64,000 bases of DNA from Halomonas sp. QHL1 (lineage in GTDB: Bacteria > Pseudomonadota > Gammaproteobacteria > Pseudomonadales > Halomonadaceae): assembly GCF_001882345.1 (NCBI RefSeq), contig NZ_MINL01000001.1, positions 2,255,705-2,319,704 on the forward strand, read 5' to 3'. Position numbers and translations under genes: made by a program. A model generated the notes under the pieces. The model worked only from the letters and a program-made list of their open reading frames with translations, did no database searches and was not told the origin of the DNA. Positions 41,691 to 50,658 of the stretch are shown here, in pieces; position 1 is the stretch's first letter, and each line of letters starts with the position of its first letter.

Positions 41691-43109
41691 ATGGATCGCA
41701 AGGAGGTCGTGCACCAACTTGTACAACTTTATGCACTCCAGCCGGAACGGTTGAGTAAGCAGGTTCGTATAGAGCAAGCATTGCGCCAGGCCATTACCCA
41801 GCAGTGGCCTTCCGGCCTGCGGCTGCCCTCCCATCGCCAGTTGGCGGATGCCCTCGGCGTTGCCCGCCAGACCCTGGCGCTGGCGATTCATACGCTACTC
41901 GAAGAGGCACTGCTGAAAACCGCCCATGGCCAAGGCACCTGGACGTGCCGGCCCGTGACCACAAGCCTTTCCCCACGTGGCAATGCCCAGCTCTCTTCAC
42001 GCGCCCAGCGAGTGCTGGAGGGCCCTGGCGCTAGCATGATCCAAAGCGGCGCCTTCGTGCCCGGCATTCCCGATATCGCCCAGTTTCCGATGCGTAAATG
42101 GCGGCAGCTCTACGCCAGTGTGACGGTGCCGCAAAACGCCCTGCTGCTCTCCTACTCCACCGGTGGCTACGGCCCGTTGAAGCGCGCGATACGCGATTTT
42201 TTGGCGCGCTGGCGCAATATCAATTGCGACACGGAGCAGATCATCATCACCGACGGCACCCATAACGGCATTGAGCTATGCGCCGTGGCGCTGGCCGATG
42301 TGGGCGACACCGTTGCCATGGAGTCGCCCTGCTACTGGGGAGCGCGCAATGTCTTTACCGCCGCAGGTTTGGAAATTAAGCCAGTGCCGTGGCTGCCAGG
42401 TCAGGGGCACGTCCTTCCGCCTGCTCCTGAACCGGTAAAACTGGCCTACTTAACCGGCTCGCACCACTACCCACTCAGCGTGCCTACCAGCGCGGTGGAT
42501 AAACAGCGCTTATGCGTTGCCTTAGCGCCTGCTTATATTGTCGAAGATGATTACGAGTTTAACCGCGACGACCACCCCAACCTGCTTTTCGACCCACACT
42601 CGGAGCGCCACTTGCTGGTGGGCTCGTTTTCCAAGATGATGTTTCCAGGACTGCGCTTAGGCTATTTAGTGGTACCGCGTCATTTAGCCGGGCCAATGAA
42701 CCGCCTGCGCAGTGAGCTTTTTCGTGAAGGTCGCATGCTGGATCAGGCCGTGCTGGCGCAGTTTATTTTTGATGGTGATCTAGATGCCTGGTGTCGGCGC
42801 ATTCAGCGCGACTACTTAGGGCGCCAGCAGGTGCTGCATGATCAACTACGCTCGCTGCCGCAGGTACGTAGCGTTTCGCCGCCGAGCAGCGCCATTAGTC
42901 TGTGCGTGGAATTTGAACCGGACGTTAACGATGTAGGGATCGCTCAATCACTGCTGAAAGAGCATTTGATCGTGCGCCCATTAAGCCCAGTGTGTGCACC
43001 AACAGATCCGCGGGTTGGCTTGGTGATGGGTGTTGGGATGCTGTCAGGAGAAACGCTGGTGCGTGAAGCGCAGCGCCTGCGTCGCAGCCTGGAAGCGCTG
43101 CTGCGCTAG
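41691..43109 (+). CDS. GabR-like MocR regulator
   Basis: 472 residues. N-terminal GntR winged helix (RIEQALRQAITQQWPSGLRLPSHRQLADALGVARQTLALAIHTLLEEALL), a linker, then an aminotransferase-fold domain (GGYGPLKRAIRDFLARWR, ITDGTHNGIELCAVALADVGDTVAMESPCYWGARNVF, YIVEDDYEFNRDDHP, PLP Lys in LVGSFSKMMFPGLRLGYLVVP). Divergent from the gab permease-gabD-gabT operon, the same logic as GabR, where PLP-bound regulator reacts with GABA and activates catabolic genes. Function by context. Confidence 0.88.
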   Translation: MDRKEVVHQLVQLYALQPERLSKQVRIEQALRQAITQQWPSGLRLPSHRQLADALGVARQTLALAIHTLLEEALLKTAHGQGTWTCRPVTTSLSPRGNAQLSSRAQRVLEGPGASMIQSGAFVPGIPDIAQFPMRKWRQLYASVTVPQNALLLSYSTGGYGPLKRAIRDFLARWRNINCDTEQIIITDGTHNGIELCAVALADVGDTVAMESPCYWGARNVFTAAGLEIKPVPWLPGQGHVLPPAPEPVKLAYLTGSHHYPLSVPTSAVDKQRLCVALAPAYIVEDDYEFNRDDHPNLLFDPHSERHLLVGSFSKMMFPGLRLGYLVVPRHLAGPMNRLRSELFREGRMLDQAVLAQFIFDGDLDAWCRRIQRDYLGRQQVLHDQLRSLPQVRSVSPPSSAISLCVEFEPDVNDVGIAQSLLKEHLIVRPLSPVCAPTDPRVGLVMGVGMLSGETLVREAQRLRRSLEALLR

Positions 43110-43180
43110 GCGCTACTGATAGAACATGGGTAATGGCTCATTTGTTACTAATTTGTCATACGGAAGCTCTTCTCAACACC

Positions 43181-43225
43181 TTACCCACAAGCTTTCCATG
43201 ACTTATCCACAAGAATATATTCACA
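43181..43225 (+). promoter_or_regulatory. Cluster of three DnaA-box-like 9-mers
   Basis: TTATCCACA at 43203-43211 is a perfect DnaA box (TTATnCACA). TTACCCACA at 43181-43189 and ATATTCACA at 43217-43225 each deviate at one base. All three have the same orientation within 45 bases, directly upstream of the lipoprotein transglycosylase gene. Confidence 0.45.
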
Positions 43226-43234
43226 AGGACTTTT

Positions 43235-43915
43235 ATGCGTTCCCCTGTTGATGATTTTGGCGTTGTCTCTTCGGTCGCTTTTTCTAGGCTACGTCTGTGG
43301 GTATCGCTAGCGTTCGTGCTACTGCTCTCTGGCTGCGCCACCTTTGCCCCTAACCCGCCCCAGGATCAAAGCAACATCTGCGAGATATTCCGCGAACAGC
43401 CTAGCTGGTACGACTACGCCCAGGAGTCAGAAGAGAAGTGGGGCACACCAATTGCCACCCAGATGTCGTTTATTCAGCAGGAGTCTTCGTTTCGTAGCCA
43501 TATCCGCCCAGACCGCAAATATTACCTAGGCTTTATCCCCGGCCCACGCCCCTCCTCCGCCAAAGGCTACGCCCAGGCCCAAGACCCGGTGTGGGGCGAG
43601 TACCAAGACCAGGCGGGCAGCCTGTTTGCCCGGCGAACCCATATGAAGCACGCCACGGACTTTATTGGCTGGTATAACCGGCGCTCCCAGCAGCAGGCGG
43701 GTATATCGCTAAGCAATCCTGAGCACCTCTACTACGCCTATCACGAAGGCGCAGGCGGCTACCAGCGAGGCACTTACCGCGGCAAGCCTCAGGTATTGAG
43801 TGCGGGCAGACAAGTGGCGTCGCGCGCTAATCGTTACCAATCCCAGCTCAACGCTTGCGAAGCGGAGTTCCAGTGCCGCAAGTTTTACCAGGTCTGGCCA
43901 TTCTGCCGTAGTTAA
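43235..43915 (+). CDS. Lipoprotein with lytic transglycosylase (SLT) domain
   Basis: Predicted outer-membrane-anchored murein hydrolase, 226 residues. An N-terminal hydrophobic stretch ends in the lipobox LLSGC (Cys near 34), preceded by an unusually long ~20-residue polar N-terminus. The catalytic-type Glu lies in MSFIQQESSFRSHI, followed by PSSAKGYAQAQDPVWGEY and YYAYHEGAGGYQRGTY, the pattern of EmtA/SLT_3-like transglycosylases. An AAGGAC site precedes the ATG. DnaA-box-like 9-mers lie immediately upstream. Confidence 0.85.
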   Translation: MRSPVDDFGVVSSVAFSRLRLWVSLAFVLLLSGCATFAPNPPQDQSNICEIFREQPSWYDYAQESEEKWGTPIATQMSFIQQESSFRSHIRPDRKYYLGFIPGPRPSSAKGYAQAQDPVWGEYQDQAGSLFARRTHMKHATDFIGWYNRRSQQQAGISLSNPEHLYYAYHEGAGGYQRGTYRGKPQVLSAGRQVASRANRYQSQLNACEAEFQCRKFYQVWPFCRS

Positions 43916-43925
43916 GGGATAGACG

Positions 43926-44666
43926 ATGTCACTATGGATTGGTGTAGCCCTGGTTAGCGTGGTGTTTTTTACCTCCATGCTCTCTGGGGTATTTGGTATG
44001 GCAGGCGGCTTGGTACTGCTATGGTTTTTGCTGCTGATCTTTCCCGCGGGTACGGCGATGGCCGTGCACGGAGTGATACAGCTCACGGCGAATGGTTCGC
44101 GAGCCTGGCTATCACGGCGCTACATTGTCTGGCGCATTGTCGCTTTTATGACGCTAGGTGTAGTAAGCGCCGCAGGTCTACTGCTGCTATTCAACTACAG
44201 CCCTAATGCCGCTAGCGTATCGATTTTGATCGGTTTGATGCCCATCTTGGTGTGGATGCCCAAGCGCTGGTTTCACCTGGACGCTAACCGCGCCAGCCAC
44301 GCACTGTGCTGCGGTATCGCGTCTGGTGGTTTAACGATAGCGGCAGGGGTTTCCGGGCCGCTGATTGATATCTTCTTTGTGCGCTCACGTATGGATCGCC
44401 GCCAAGTCGTGGCGACCAAGGCGATGATTCAGGTAGTCGCCCACAGCATTAAAATTATTTTCTATCTGGGCGCTGCGATGGCACTGAGCGCCGGAGAATG
44501 GGGCATCGTCTTGCTGGCAGCCCCCTTTGCCATGCTCGGCACTCAAGCGGGGAACCGCATTTTACATCGCCTCACAGATGCCAATTTCCGCACCTGGACC
44601 CGCTGGATCGTAACCGGCATTGGTATTTTCTACCTTGCGCAAGGGATCTTCCTGCTCACCCGCTAG
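43926..44666 (+). CDS. TauE/SafE-family membrane transporter
   Basis: Inner-membrane protein of 246 residues and about eight hydrophobic helices, built of two similar halves (SGVFGMAGGLVLLWFLLLIFPAGTAMAVHGVIQL and GGLTIAAGVSGPLIDIFFVRSRMDRRQVVATKAMIQV). Family members export sulfite, sulfoacetate or other organic acids; the substrate here is unknown. Begins 11 bases after the transglycosylase stop, so possibly co-transcribed. Confidence 0.88.
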   Translation: MSLWIGVALVSVVFFTSMLSGVFGMAGGLVLLWFLLLIFPAGTAMAVHGVIQLTANGSRAWLSRRYIVWRIVAFMTLGVVSAAGLLLLFNYSPNAASVSILIGLMPILVWMPKRWFHLDANRASHALCCGIASGGLTIAAGVSGPLIDIFFVRSRMDRRQVVATKAMIQVVAHSIKIIFYLGAAMALSAGEWGIVLLAAPFAMLGTQAGNRILHRLTDANFRTWTRWIVTGIGIFYLAQGIFLLTR

Positions 44667-44735
44667 CGTTGAGTGAGATAAACGCGGGCTTCCCGTTGAT
44701 GCCTATACTGACCGTAGCCATCAACGGAGGTCGCT

Positions 44736-45923
44736 ATGGATTATCATCACTACCGAGAAGCCCTTACTGAAACTCTTGCCCAGAGTGAAGTGCCCTTTCC
44801 CGCTGCCGAATATGAGGCGCGTCTAGATAAGGTGCGCCATGCCATGGCTCAGGGCGAACTGGAGGCGCTGCTGCTGACCGACCCCGCCGATATTAATTAC
44901 CTCACTGGCTACCACACCTTTGAAGTCTCGGTGCACGCCTGTTTGGTCTGCACGCAAGAGAAACTAGTGCTGCAAGTTGCCTCAATTGAAACCGGCGCGG
45001 CGGTGGTCACCGCCCGAGTCGATGAGATTATCGGCTACCGCTGGGAAAACCTGGATGAAATCATCACGCCGCTGGCAGATCTGCTGACCCACTGCCAGCA
45101 AATCGGTATAGATGGCTGGAGCAGCGGGCTGCGCTTCGGCGTTATTGATGCACTGATGCAGACCATTGGCCGCGAACGCTTCAGCGAAGCAGGCGCGTTA
45201 GTCGACGCCATTCGAATTGTGAAAAGCCCTGCCGAACTGAAGATGCTGCAGGAGAGCGCGCGAATTACCGCCCTAGGCTTAGAAACCGCAATTCAGAGCA
45301 TTCGCCCCGGTATGACCGATAACGATGTTGCCGCTGTGGGAGCCAAAGCGCTGCTCGAAAACGGCAGCGAGTTTATGAGCCTGCAGCCGATTGTGACCAG
45401 CGGGCACCGTATTGGCGTGATACACGTTAATCATAAGCGGCGTGTCATTCAGCCTAACGAGCCAGTGTTCTTAGAGTTTGGATCCACTTATCAACGCTAC
45501 ACGGCCCCCATGATGCGCACTGCGGTGACGGGCGCTCCCAACACGGCCCTCGCAGCCACCCGCGACCTTTGTCGTTCGATATTTGAAGCCCTTTGCGACG
45601 CCATGCGGCCCGGCAATAGCTTTGATGCTGCCGCTCAAGCCGCCGATGCTGTTCTCTCCCCGCATCGTGACCAGTATTTCTTCTCTGGCGTGTTTGGCTA
45701 CGCCGTAGGGGCGCAGTTTCCGCCTAGCTGGGTCGAGGGCACCGGGTTTATCGCCAAAGGCCAGGCCCGCACCTTTGAAGCTAATATGGTCTTTCACCTA
45801 CCGCTCTGCCTGCGGGTACCCGGTCAGTGGGGCATCGGAATAAGCGACACCGTGGTGGTAACCGAACAGGGGGCCAAGCCGCTGACCAATAACGACTGGC
45901 AGCTGTTTGAGGCGCCCTCATAG
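44736..45923 (+). CDS. M24-fold (creatinase/Xaa-Pro peptidase-like) hydrolase lacking metal ligands
   Basis: 395 residues, ATG five bases after GGAGG. N-terminal creatinase-like domain (FPAAEYEARLDKVRHAMAQGELEALLLTDPADINYLTGYHTFE) and a C-terminal pita-bread fold. The five metal ligands of M24 peptidases appear lost: DxG is EFG (LEFGSTYQRYTAPMMRT, the second Asp replaced by Pro), the HGxG region is GYAVG, and FEANMVFHLP replaces the E-x-GM Glu block. This resembles metal-free creatinase and ectoine hydrolase DoeA/EutD. Substrate unknown; ectoine is conceivable in a halophile, but no other ectoine catabolic genes are nearby. Confidence 0.8.
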   Translation: MDYHHYREALTETLAQSEVPFPAAEYEARLDKVRHAMAQGELEALLLTDPADINYLTGYHTFEVSVHACLVCTQEKLVLQVASIETGAAVVTARVDEIIGYRWENLDEIITPLADLLTHCQQIGIDGWSSGLRFGVIDALMQTIGRERFSEAGALVDAIRIVKSPAELKMLQESARITALGLETAIQSIRPGMTDNDVAAVGAKALLENGSEFMSLQPIVTSGHRIGVIHVNHKRRVIQPNEPVFLEFGSTYQRYTAPMMRTAVTGAPNTALAATRDLCRSIFEALCDAMRPGNSFDAAAQAADAVLSPHRDQYFFSGVFGYAVGAQFPPSWVEGTGFIAKGQARTFEANMVFHLPLCLRVPGQWGIGISDTVVVTEQGAKPLTNNDWQLFEAPS

Positions 45924-46056
45924 CGATTGCATTGACACTTCTATTGAGTAGCGCTATCGTCATCACAGATGCAAATGAGAAACACTCTCTTTATTTTATC
46001 GAGTAGATGATGGGATCTGTGCCCATCGGTAGCCACCAGTGTGAGGTATCAGTGGG

Positions 46057-46428
46057 ATGACTAGCGAACAGCGACAACTTCGCCAAACGGTCATGTTTTT
46101 GCGCACCTCTTTTGAAGCGGTTCAGCACTCTATTGCTGGCCGCCTGGAAGACCCGCTGCCCTGCTGGCTCGATACCAGTATGCTCAATATGCTATCGCGG
46201 GAGCTCACTCGCTGCTGCCAACAAGCCAAGCCGCTGTTCGCCCCACCGGTCACCGAACAGCTGTTTATCGCCTCCCAGCAGTGCGAGCTGCTGCTCAAAC
46301 AGTGCCCCGGTGTACTCAGTAGCGCCGTTTGCCACCGCCAGCTAGCCGCTATTATGTTGCCGCTCGCCACCGCGCTTCAGCAGATCGACACCCCTGCCAA
46401 GCGGCGTTGGCCCTGGCAGCGGCGCTAG
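46057..46428 (+). CDS. Hypothetical protein
   Basis: 123 residues, no family recognised. Mostly helical by composition, without signal peptide or membrane segment, several Cys (CWLD, RCCQQ, QCELLLKQCPG, VCHRQ), and a Trp/Arg-rich C-terminus (RRWPWQRR). A strong terminator follows 19 bases after the stop. The ATG at 46057 has a weak ribosome site. Considered real because of position, length and terminator. Confidence 0.6.
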   Translation: MTSEQRQLRQTVMFLRTSFEAVQHSIAGRLEDPLPCWLDTSMLNMLSRELTRCCQQAKPLFAPPVTEQLFIASQQCELLLKQCPGVLSSAVCHRQLAAIMLPLATALQQIDTPAKRRWPWQRR

Positions 46429-46447
46429 CAACAAGCCGATTTAACTT

Positions 46448-46475
46448 CCCCCGCTTTTTCTAAAGCGGGGGTTTT
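46448..46475 (+). terminator. Rho-independent terminator
   Basis: CCCCCGCTTT and AAAGCGGGGG (46448-46457, 46462-46471) with a four-base loop followed by TTTTGCTTTT. Ends the hypothetical gene upstream. Confidence 0.9.
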
Positions 46476-46594
46476 GCTTTTAGGGCTAGGCACACAGAGT
46501 AACGGCCTGAAAATACTAGGGTTGGCGTTAACTAGTAAACTGGTCTATTCTGGTGCGTACTATTTCATCGAAGCATTCAAAAGGAGCTTAATTG

Positions 46595-47713
46595 ATGGCT
46601 TTCGAAACACTGTTTAACCCCATCCAAGTGGGTAGCCTATCGATTCCTAACCGCGTGATTATGGCGCCGCTGACGCGTGCGCGTACACCCGATAGCGTTC
46701 CGGGTAAGATGCAAGAAGCTTATTACGGTCAACGCGCTGGCTCGGGACTAATCATCAGCGAAGCTACCAACATCTCTCCTACTGCCCGTGGTTATGTGTA
46801 TACGCCCGGCATTTGGACGGATGAGCAGGAAGCCGGCTGGGAAGGCGTGGTCAATGCGGTACACGCTAAAGGTGGCCGTATTGCCTTACAGCTTTGGCAC
46901 GTTGGGCGTGTTTCTCATGAAATGGTTCAACCTGACGGCCAACAGCCCGTTGCGCCGAGTGCGCTGAAAGGTGAAGGCGCCCAGTGTTTCGTAGAGTTCG
47001 AAGATGGCACCGCCGGTCAGCATCCCACCAGCACACCACGCGCGCTGGAAACCGACGAGATCCCCGGCATTGTCGAAGACTACCGCCAAGCGGCCGAGCG
47101 TGCCAAGCGTGCCGGTTTCGATATGGTCGAAGTACACGCGGCAAACGCCTATCTGCTTAACCAGTTCCTGGCGACCGGCACCAATCAGCGTACCGACCAA
47201 TACGGCGGCTCGCTGGAAAATCGTGCACGCTTCCCGCTGGAAGTGGTCGACGCCGTGATTGGCGTCTATGGCGCTGATCGAGTGGGCATCCGCATGACGC
47301 CGTTTATCGAACTGTTTGGCTTGACCGACGACGAGCCTGAAGCGATGGCGTTCTACATGGCCGAACAGCTTTCCAAGCGTGGCCTCGCCTACCTCCACCT
47401 GAACGAACCCAACTGGGCCGGTGGCGATATCACCTTCCCTGACGGTTTCCGCGAGCAGATGCGTGAGCGCTTTAGCGGCAGCCTCATCTACTGCGGTAAC
47501 TACGATGCAGAGCGCGCTGAAGCACGCATTGGTGAAAACACCACCGACGCTGTTGCCTTTGGCCGCCCCTATATCGCTAACCCGGATCTACCGGAACGCT
47601 TCCGTGTTAATGCGACGCTCACCGAGCCGAACTACGAAACGTTCTACGGCGGTGATGAAAAGGGCTATACCGACTATCCATTTATGGATAACGGCCATGA
47701 TCGTAGAAGTTAA
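46595..47713 (+). CDS. Old-yellow-enzyme family ene reductase (NemA-like)
   Basis: FMN-dependent NAD(P)H oxidoreductase reducing activated C=C bonds, maleimides or nitro compounds; 372 residues from the ATG at 46595 (AAGGAG eight bases upstream; the adjacent TTG is less likely). OYE blocks: LFNPIQVGSLSIPNRVIMAPLTRAR, LQLWHVGRVSH, GFDMVEVHAANAYLLNQFLATGTNQRTDQYGGSLENRARFPLEVVDAV (His/Asn active-site pair), and AFGRPYIANPDLPERF. No NemR-type regulator adjacent. Followed by its own terminator. Confidence 0.93.
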   Translation: MAFETLFNPIQVGSLSIPNRVIMAPLTRARTPDSVPGKMQEAYYGQRAGSGLIISEATNISPTARGYVYTPGIWTDEQEAGWEGVVNAVHAKGGRIALQLWHVGRVSHEMVQPDGQQPVAPSALKGEGAQCFVEFEDGTAGQHPTSTPRALETDEIPGIVEDYRQAAERAKRAGFDMVEVHAANAYLLNQFLATGTNQRTDQYGGSLENRARFPLEVVDAVIGVYGADRVGIRMTPFIELFGLTDDEPEAMAFYMAEQLSKRGLAYLHLNEPNWAGGDITFPDGFREQMRERFSGSLIYCGNYDAERAEARIGENTTDAVAFGRPYIANPDLPERFRVNATLTEPNYETFYGGDEKGYTDYPFMDNGHDRRS

Positions 47714-47752
47714 GACACGGTTCATTTAGCGGATTGCTAAGTCCTTAAGACT

Positions 47753-47782
47753 AAAAAGCATCACTTCGGTGATGCTTTTTTT
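47753..47782 (+). terminator. Rho-independent terminator after the ene reductase
   Basis: GCATCAC-TTCG-GTGATGC hairpin with a UUCG tetraloop (47758-47775), flanked by A and T runs, so it may act in both directions. Confidence 0.92.
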
Positions 47783-47821
47783 ATACCTACTTATAGCAAA
47801 ACGCTGCTAGGCTATTGATTC

Positions 47822-47837
47822 TTTCGTTTGAACGAAA
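47822..47837. promoter_or_regulatory. Palindrome just upstream of tspO
   Basis: TTTCGTT-TG-AACGAAA lies ten bases before the tspO start and abuts the ribosome site AAAAGG. It may be an operator or an mRNA hairpin restricting translation. Confidence 0.35.
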
Positions 47838-47846
47838 AGGTGTTGA

Positions 47847-48314
47847 ATGCTTAGTTCGTTATTTGCACTAATGGTATCTCTTCTGCTGGTTGGCCTTACC
47901 GCCACAACTGGCGCACGCTTTCGGCCCGATAGTTGGTACCGCGAACTAAGTAAACCAAACTGGACACCACCGGATATCGCTTTCCCTATCGCCTGGGGCA
48001 TACTTTATTTATTGATGGCGATAGCGGCGTGGCGTATCTATATGGCCGATGACTCAGCATTGCGCACGGCAAGCTTATTGGCTTATGCGCTACAGCTTTT
48101 GGCCAATGCCGCCTGGTCGTGGCTTTTCTTTGGGCGTAAACAAATTGTCGCTGCACTGGCAGATATCATGGTGTTACTGGCATTAATTACTATCGCCATT
48201 GCACTGTTTTTCCAGGTTAGCACGCTAGCCGCGTGGCTTATGGTGCCCTACTGGCTCTGGGTAGCACTTGCACTAGCCCTTAATGCGACTATTTTACGGT
48301 TAAATAAAGCCTGA
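47847..48314 (+). CDS. tspO: TspO/MBR family tryptophan-rich sensory protein
   Basis: Five-helix membrane protein binding porphyrins and tetrapyrroles, 155 residues. TspO signatures: RPDSWYRELSKPNWTPPDIAFPIAWGILYLLMAIAAWRIY, LLANAAWSWLFFGRKQ, ALADIMVLLALITIAI and LMVPYWLWVALALALNATILRLN. In other bacteria TspO modulates stress and tetrapyrrole handling. Monocistronic or followed by the ZipA-like gene after 32 bases. Confidence 0.93.
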   Translation: MLSSLFALMVSLLLVGLTATTGARFRPDSWYRELSKPNWTPPDIAFPIAWGILYLLMAIAAWRIYMADDSALRTASLLAYALQLLANAAWSWLFFGRKQIVAALADIMVLLALITIAIALFFQVSTLAAWLMVPYWLWVALALALNATILRLNKA

Positions 48315-48346
48315 GCGCTGATTAATAAAAAAAGGGTTTTGAGAGT

Positions 48347-48946
48347 ATGGATCGCACCACCACTATAATAGTACTCGCCTTCGCTTCACTGGTGTTAGGC
48401 GCGATGGCAACAGCGATATTTATTTACATCATTGTGCCCTGGCGTCGACGACGGCGTGCAGAGAAAGCCGAAGCCGCTACCCCTCGTCCGGTACAAACAG
48501 GCAACTCTGACAAAGAGCAGGAACCTGAGCCCCCCGTATCGTCCAAGAAAACTAAAAACGTTAAGCAGCACTCGCTATTTATTATCTTTGATCAGCCAAG
48601 TGAAGATTCAGACGAGCGCCTTACCCATTGGCTACGGGAAAAAGGCGCCCGCTACGACGCTCTCAAAAAGATATTGTTAATCGACGGTCAGCAGCCATCT
48701 AACCCCGTCACGGTCGCCAATGCCTTTCCACCTGGGGAAATGCCTGACCTACTGCGTGGGGAAACCCATGAACCCATCAGGGGTATTAGCCTGTTAGTGA
48801 AACCACCGCTACGTAAGCGACGTAATCAACAAATGCATGTCTATGTAGAACTCGCCAAAGAAATGCAGACACTGTTTAGCGGTAAAATGCTCGATGCCGA
48901 ACGAGAATCTACTACGGACGACACCTTTGAACGAATTATTGGCTAG
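48347..48946 (+). CDS. Single-pass membrane protein with ZipA C-terminal-like domain
   Basis: 199 residues with the layout of ZipA: N-terminal transmembrane helix at about 6-30, a basic stop-transfer patch (PWRRRRRAEKAE), a Pro/Glu/Lys-rich linker to about 72, and a compact C-terminal domain. In that domain, VTVANAFPPGEMPDLLRGE, GISLLVKPPL and VYVELAKEMQTLFSGKMLDAERESTTDDTFERI line up with the FtsZ-binding ZipA domain segments (SLANMVKPGTFDL, GVTLFMQLPGP, LAELLGGELLDEQR-type) as I recall that family. It is shorter than ZipA. Alternative: an unrelated protein with similar layout. Confidence 0.55.
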   Translation: MDRTTTIIVLAFASLVLGAMATAIFIYIIVPWRRRRRAEKAEAATPRPVQTGNSDKEQEPEPPVSSKKTKNVKQHSLFIIFDQPSEDSDERLTHWLREKGARYDALKKILLIDGQQPSNPVTVANAFPPGEMPDLLRGETHEPIRGISLLVKPPLRKRRNQQMHVYVELAKEMQTLFSGKMLDAERESTTDDTFERIIG

Positions 48947-48960
48947 CGAATTGAGTCTCG

Positions 48961-50547
48961 CTACACAACGCCTTGGCTGCGCAGGTAGTCGTCATAGCTG
49001 CCGCTGAAATCGACAATACCTTCCGGCTGCATATCAATAATGCGCGTGGCCAGTGAAGAGACGAATTCGCGGTCGTGGCTAACGAACAGCAGCGTGCCAG
49101 GGTAATTCTCCAGCGCCAGGTTCAACGCCTCGATGGACTCCATATCCAAGTGGTTCGTCGGCTCATCCATCAGCATCACGTTGGGCTGAGTAAGGATTAA
49201 CTTACCGAACAGCATACGCCCCTGCTCGCCGCCGGAAATCACCTTCACCGACTTACCGATATCATCGCTGGAAAACAGCATCCGCCCCAGGGCACCACGA
49301 ACCACCTGCTCGCCACCTTGAGTCCATGCCGACATCCACTCAAACAGAGTGGCATCGACGGCAAAATCATCGCTGTGATCCTGGGCGAAAACCCCGATCT
49401 CCGCGGCTTCGGTCCACTTCACTTCGCCAGCGTCTGGGTGCAACTCGCCCGCCAAGGTTTTAAGCAGCGTGGTTTTGCCGATGCCGTTGGGGCCGATGAT
49501 GGCAATACGCTCGCCGGCTTCCACGGTCATGGAGAGGCGTTCGAACAACGACGGGCCATCGTAGGCTTTGGTAATGCCATCCACATTGACGGCATTACGG
49601 TGAATTTTCTTGTTCTGGTCGAAGCGGATAAACGGACTGACACGGCTGGAAGGCTTGATGTCTTCCAACTTGATTTTGTCGATCTGACGCGCCCGCGAAG
49701 TAGCCTGCTTGGCCTTCGAGGCGTTGGCAGAGAAGCGGCTTACGAACTGCTGCAGCTCAGCAATCTGGGCTTTTTTCTTGGCGTTATCCGAGTGCTGACG
49801 CTCGCGAACCGCAGTGGCGGCGGTCATGTAATCATCGTAGTTACCCGGGAACAGGGTAATTTCGCCGTAATCCAGATCCGCCATATGGGTGCAGACGCTA
49901 TTTAGGAAATGGCGGTCGTGGGAGATGATGATCATGGTGCTGCTGCGCGCTTTGAGAATATCTTCCAGCCAGCGGATGGTGTTGATATCCAGGTGGTTGG
50001 TGGGCTCATCCAGCAGCAGTACATCCGGGTCAGAGAACAGCGCTTGGGCCAGCAGCACGCGCAATTTCCAACCGGGAGACACTTCGCTCATCGGTCCGGT
50101 GTGCTGCTCGATGGGGATACCCAAGCCGAGCAGCAGCTCGCCCGCGCGGGACTCAGCGGTGTAGCCATCCAGCTCGGCAAAGCGTACTTCCAGATCAGCA
50201 ACGGCCATGCCGTCCTCTTCGCTCATTTCTGCCAGCGAGTAAATACGCTCGCGCTCGGCAGCCACCGACCAGAGCTCTACATTGCCCATGATCACGGTGT
50301 CGATGACGCGCTCGTTTTCAAACGCAAACTGATCCTGACGCAGCTTACCCAACCGCGTACTGCTATCCAGCATCACCTGGCCGGAAGAGGGCTCCAAATC
50401 GCCACCGAGAATTTTCATAAAGGTGGATTTGCCACAGCCGTTCGCACCGATCAGGCCGTAACGGTTGCCGTTATTGAATTTAACGGAGACATTTTCAAAC
50501 AGGGGCTTAGCCCCAAACTGCATGGTGATATTGGCGGTAGCGATCAC
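48961..50547 (-). CDS. ybiT: ABC-F ATPase, YbiT subfamily
   Basis: Cytoplasmic, ribosome-associated ATPase without membrane domain; 528 residues with two nucleotide-binding domains. Walker [14 protein letters not shown] and [12 protein letters not shown], signature/Walker [33 protein letters not shown] and [32 protein letters not shown], and a P-site linker region rich in Lys/Arg ([21 protein letters not shown]). Nearly collinear with E. coli YbiT (starts [24 protein letters not shown]). Converges on the ZipA-like gene. Confidence 0.95.
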   Translation of the reverse strand: MIATANITMQFGAKPLFENVSVKFNNGNRYGLIGANGCGKSTFMKILGGDLEPSSGQVMLDSSTRLGKLRQDQFAFENERVIDTVIMGNVELWSVAAERERIYSLAEMSEEDGMAVADLEVRFAELDGYTAESRAGELLLGLGIPIEQHTGPMSEVSPGWKLRVLLAQALFSDPDVLLLDEPTNHLDINTIRWLEDILKARSSTMIIISHDRHFLNSVCTHMADLDYGEITLFPGNYDDYMTAATAVRERQHSDNAKKKAQIAELQQFVSRFSANASKAKQATSRARQIDKIKLEDIKPSSRVSPFIRFDQNKKIHRNAVNVDGITKAYDGPSLFERLSMTVEAGERIAIIGPNGIGKTTLLKTLAGELHPDAGEVKWTEAAEIGVFAQDHSDDFAVDATLFEWMSAWTQGGEQVVRGALGRMLFSSDDIGKSVKVISGGEQGRMLFGKLILTQPNVMLMDEPTNHLDMESIEALNLALENYPGTLLFVSHDREFVSSLATRIIDMQPEGIVDFSGSYDDYLRSQGVV

Positions 50548-50658
50548 GGAAGAGCCCTGGTTAGCGCACTGTCTGTAATGACAGTTTTACAATAAATAGA
50601 AAGGCTCGCGATTCTACGCGCTATTGGGCGTGTATTCACCCATCAAACCCTGGTGGCG

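Noticed and set aside
43181-43225. DnaA boxes as a replication origin
   Set aside because: There is no AT-rich unwinding region of suitable size and no dnaA, dnaN, gidA or parA genes nearby.
46520-46560. GGTCTA near the ene-reductase promoter as a NemR operator
   Set aside because: Only one half-site is convincing (ACTAGTAAACTGGTCTA), and no NemR gene is adjacent.
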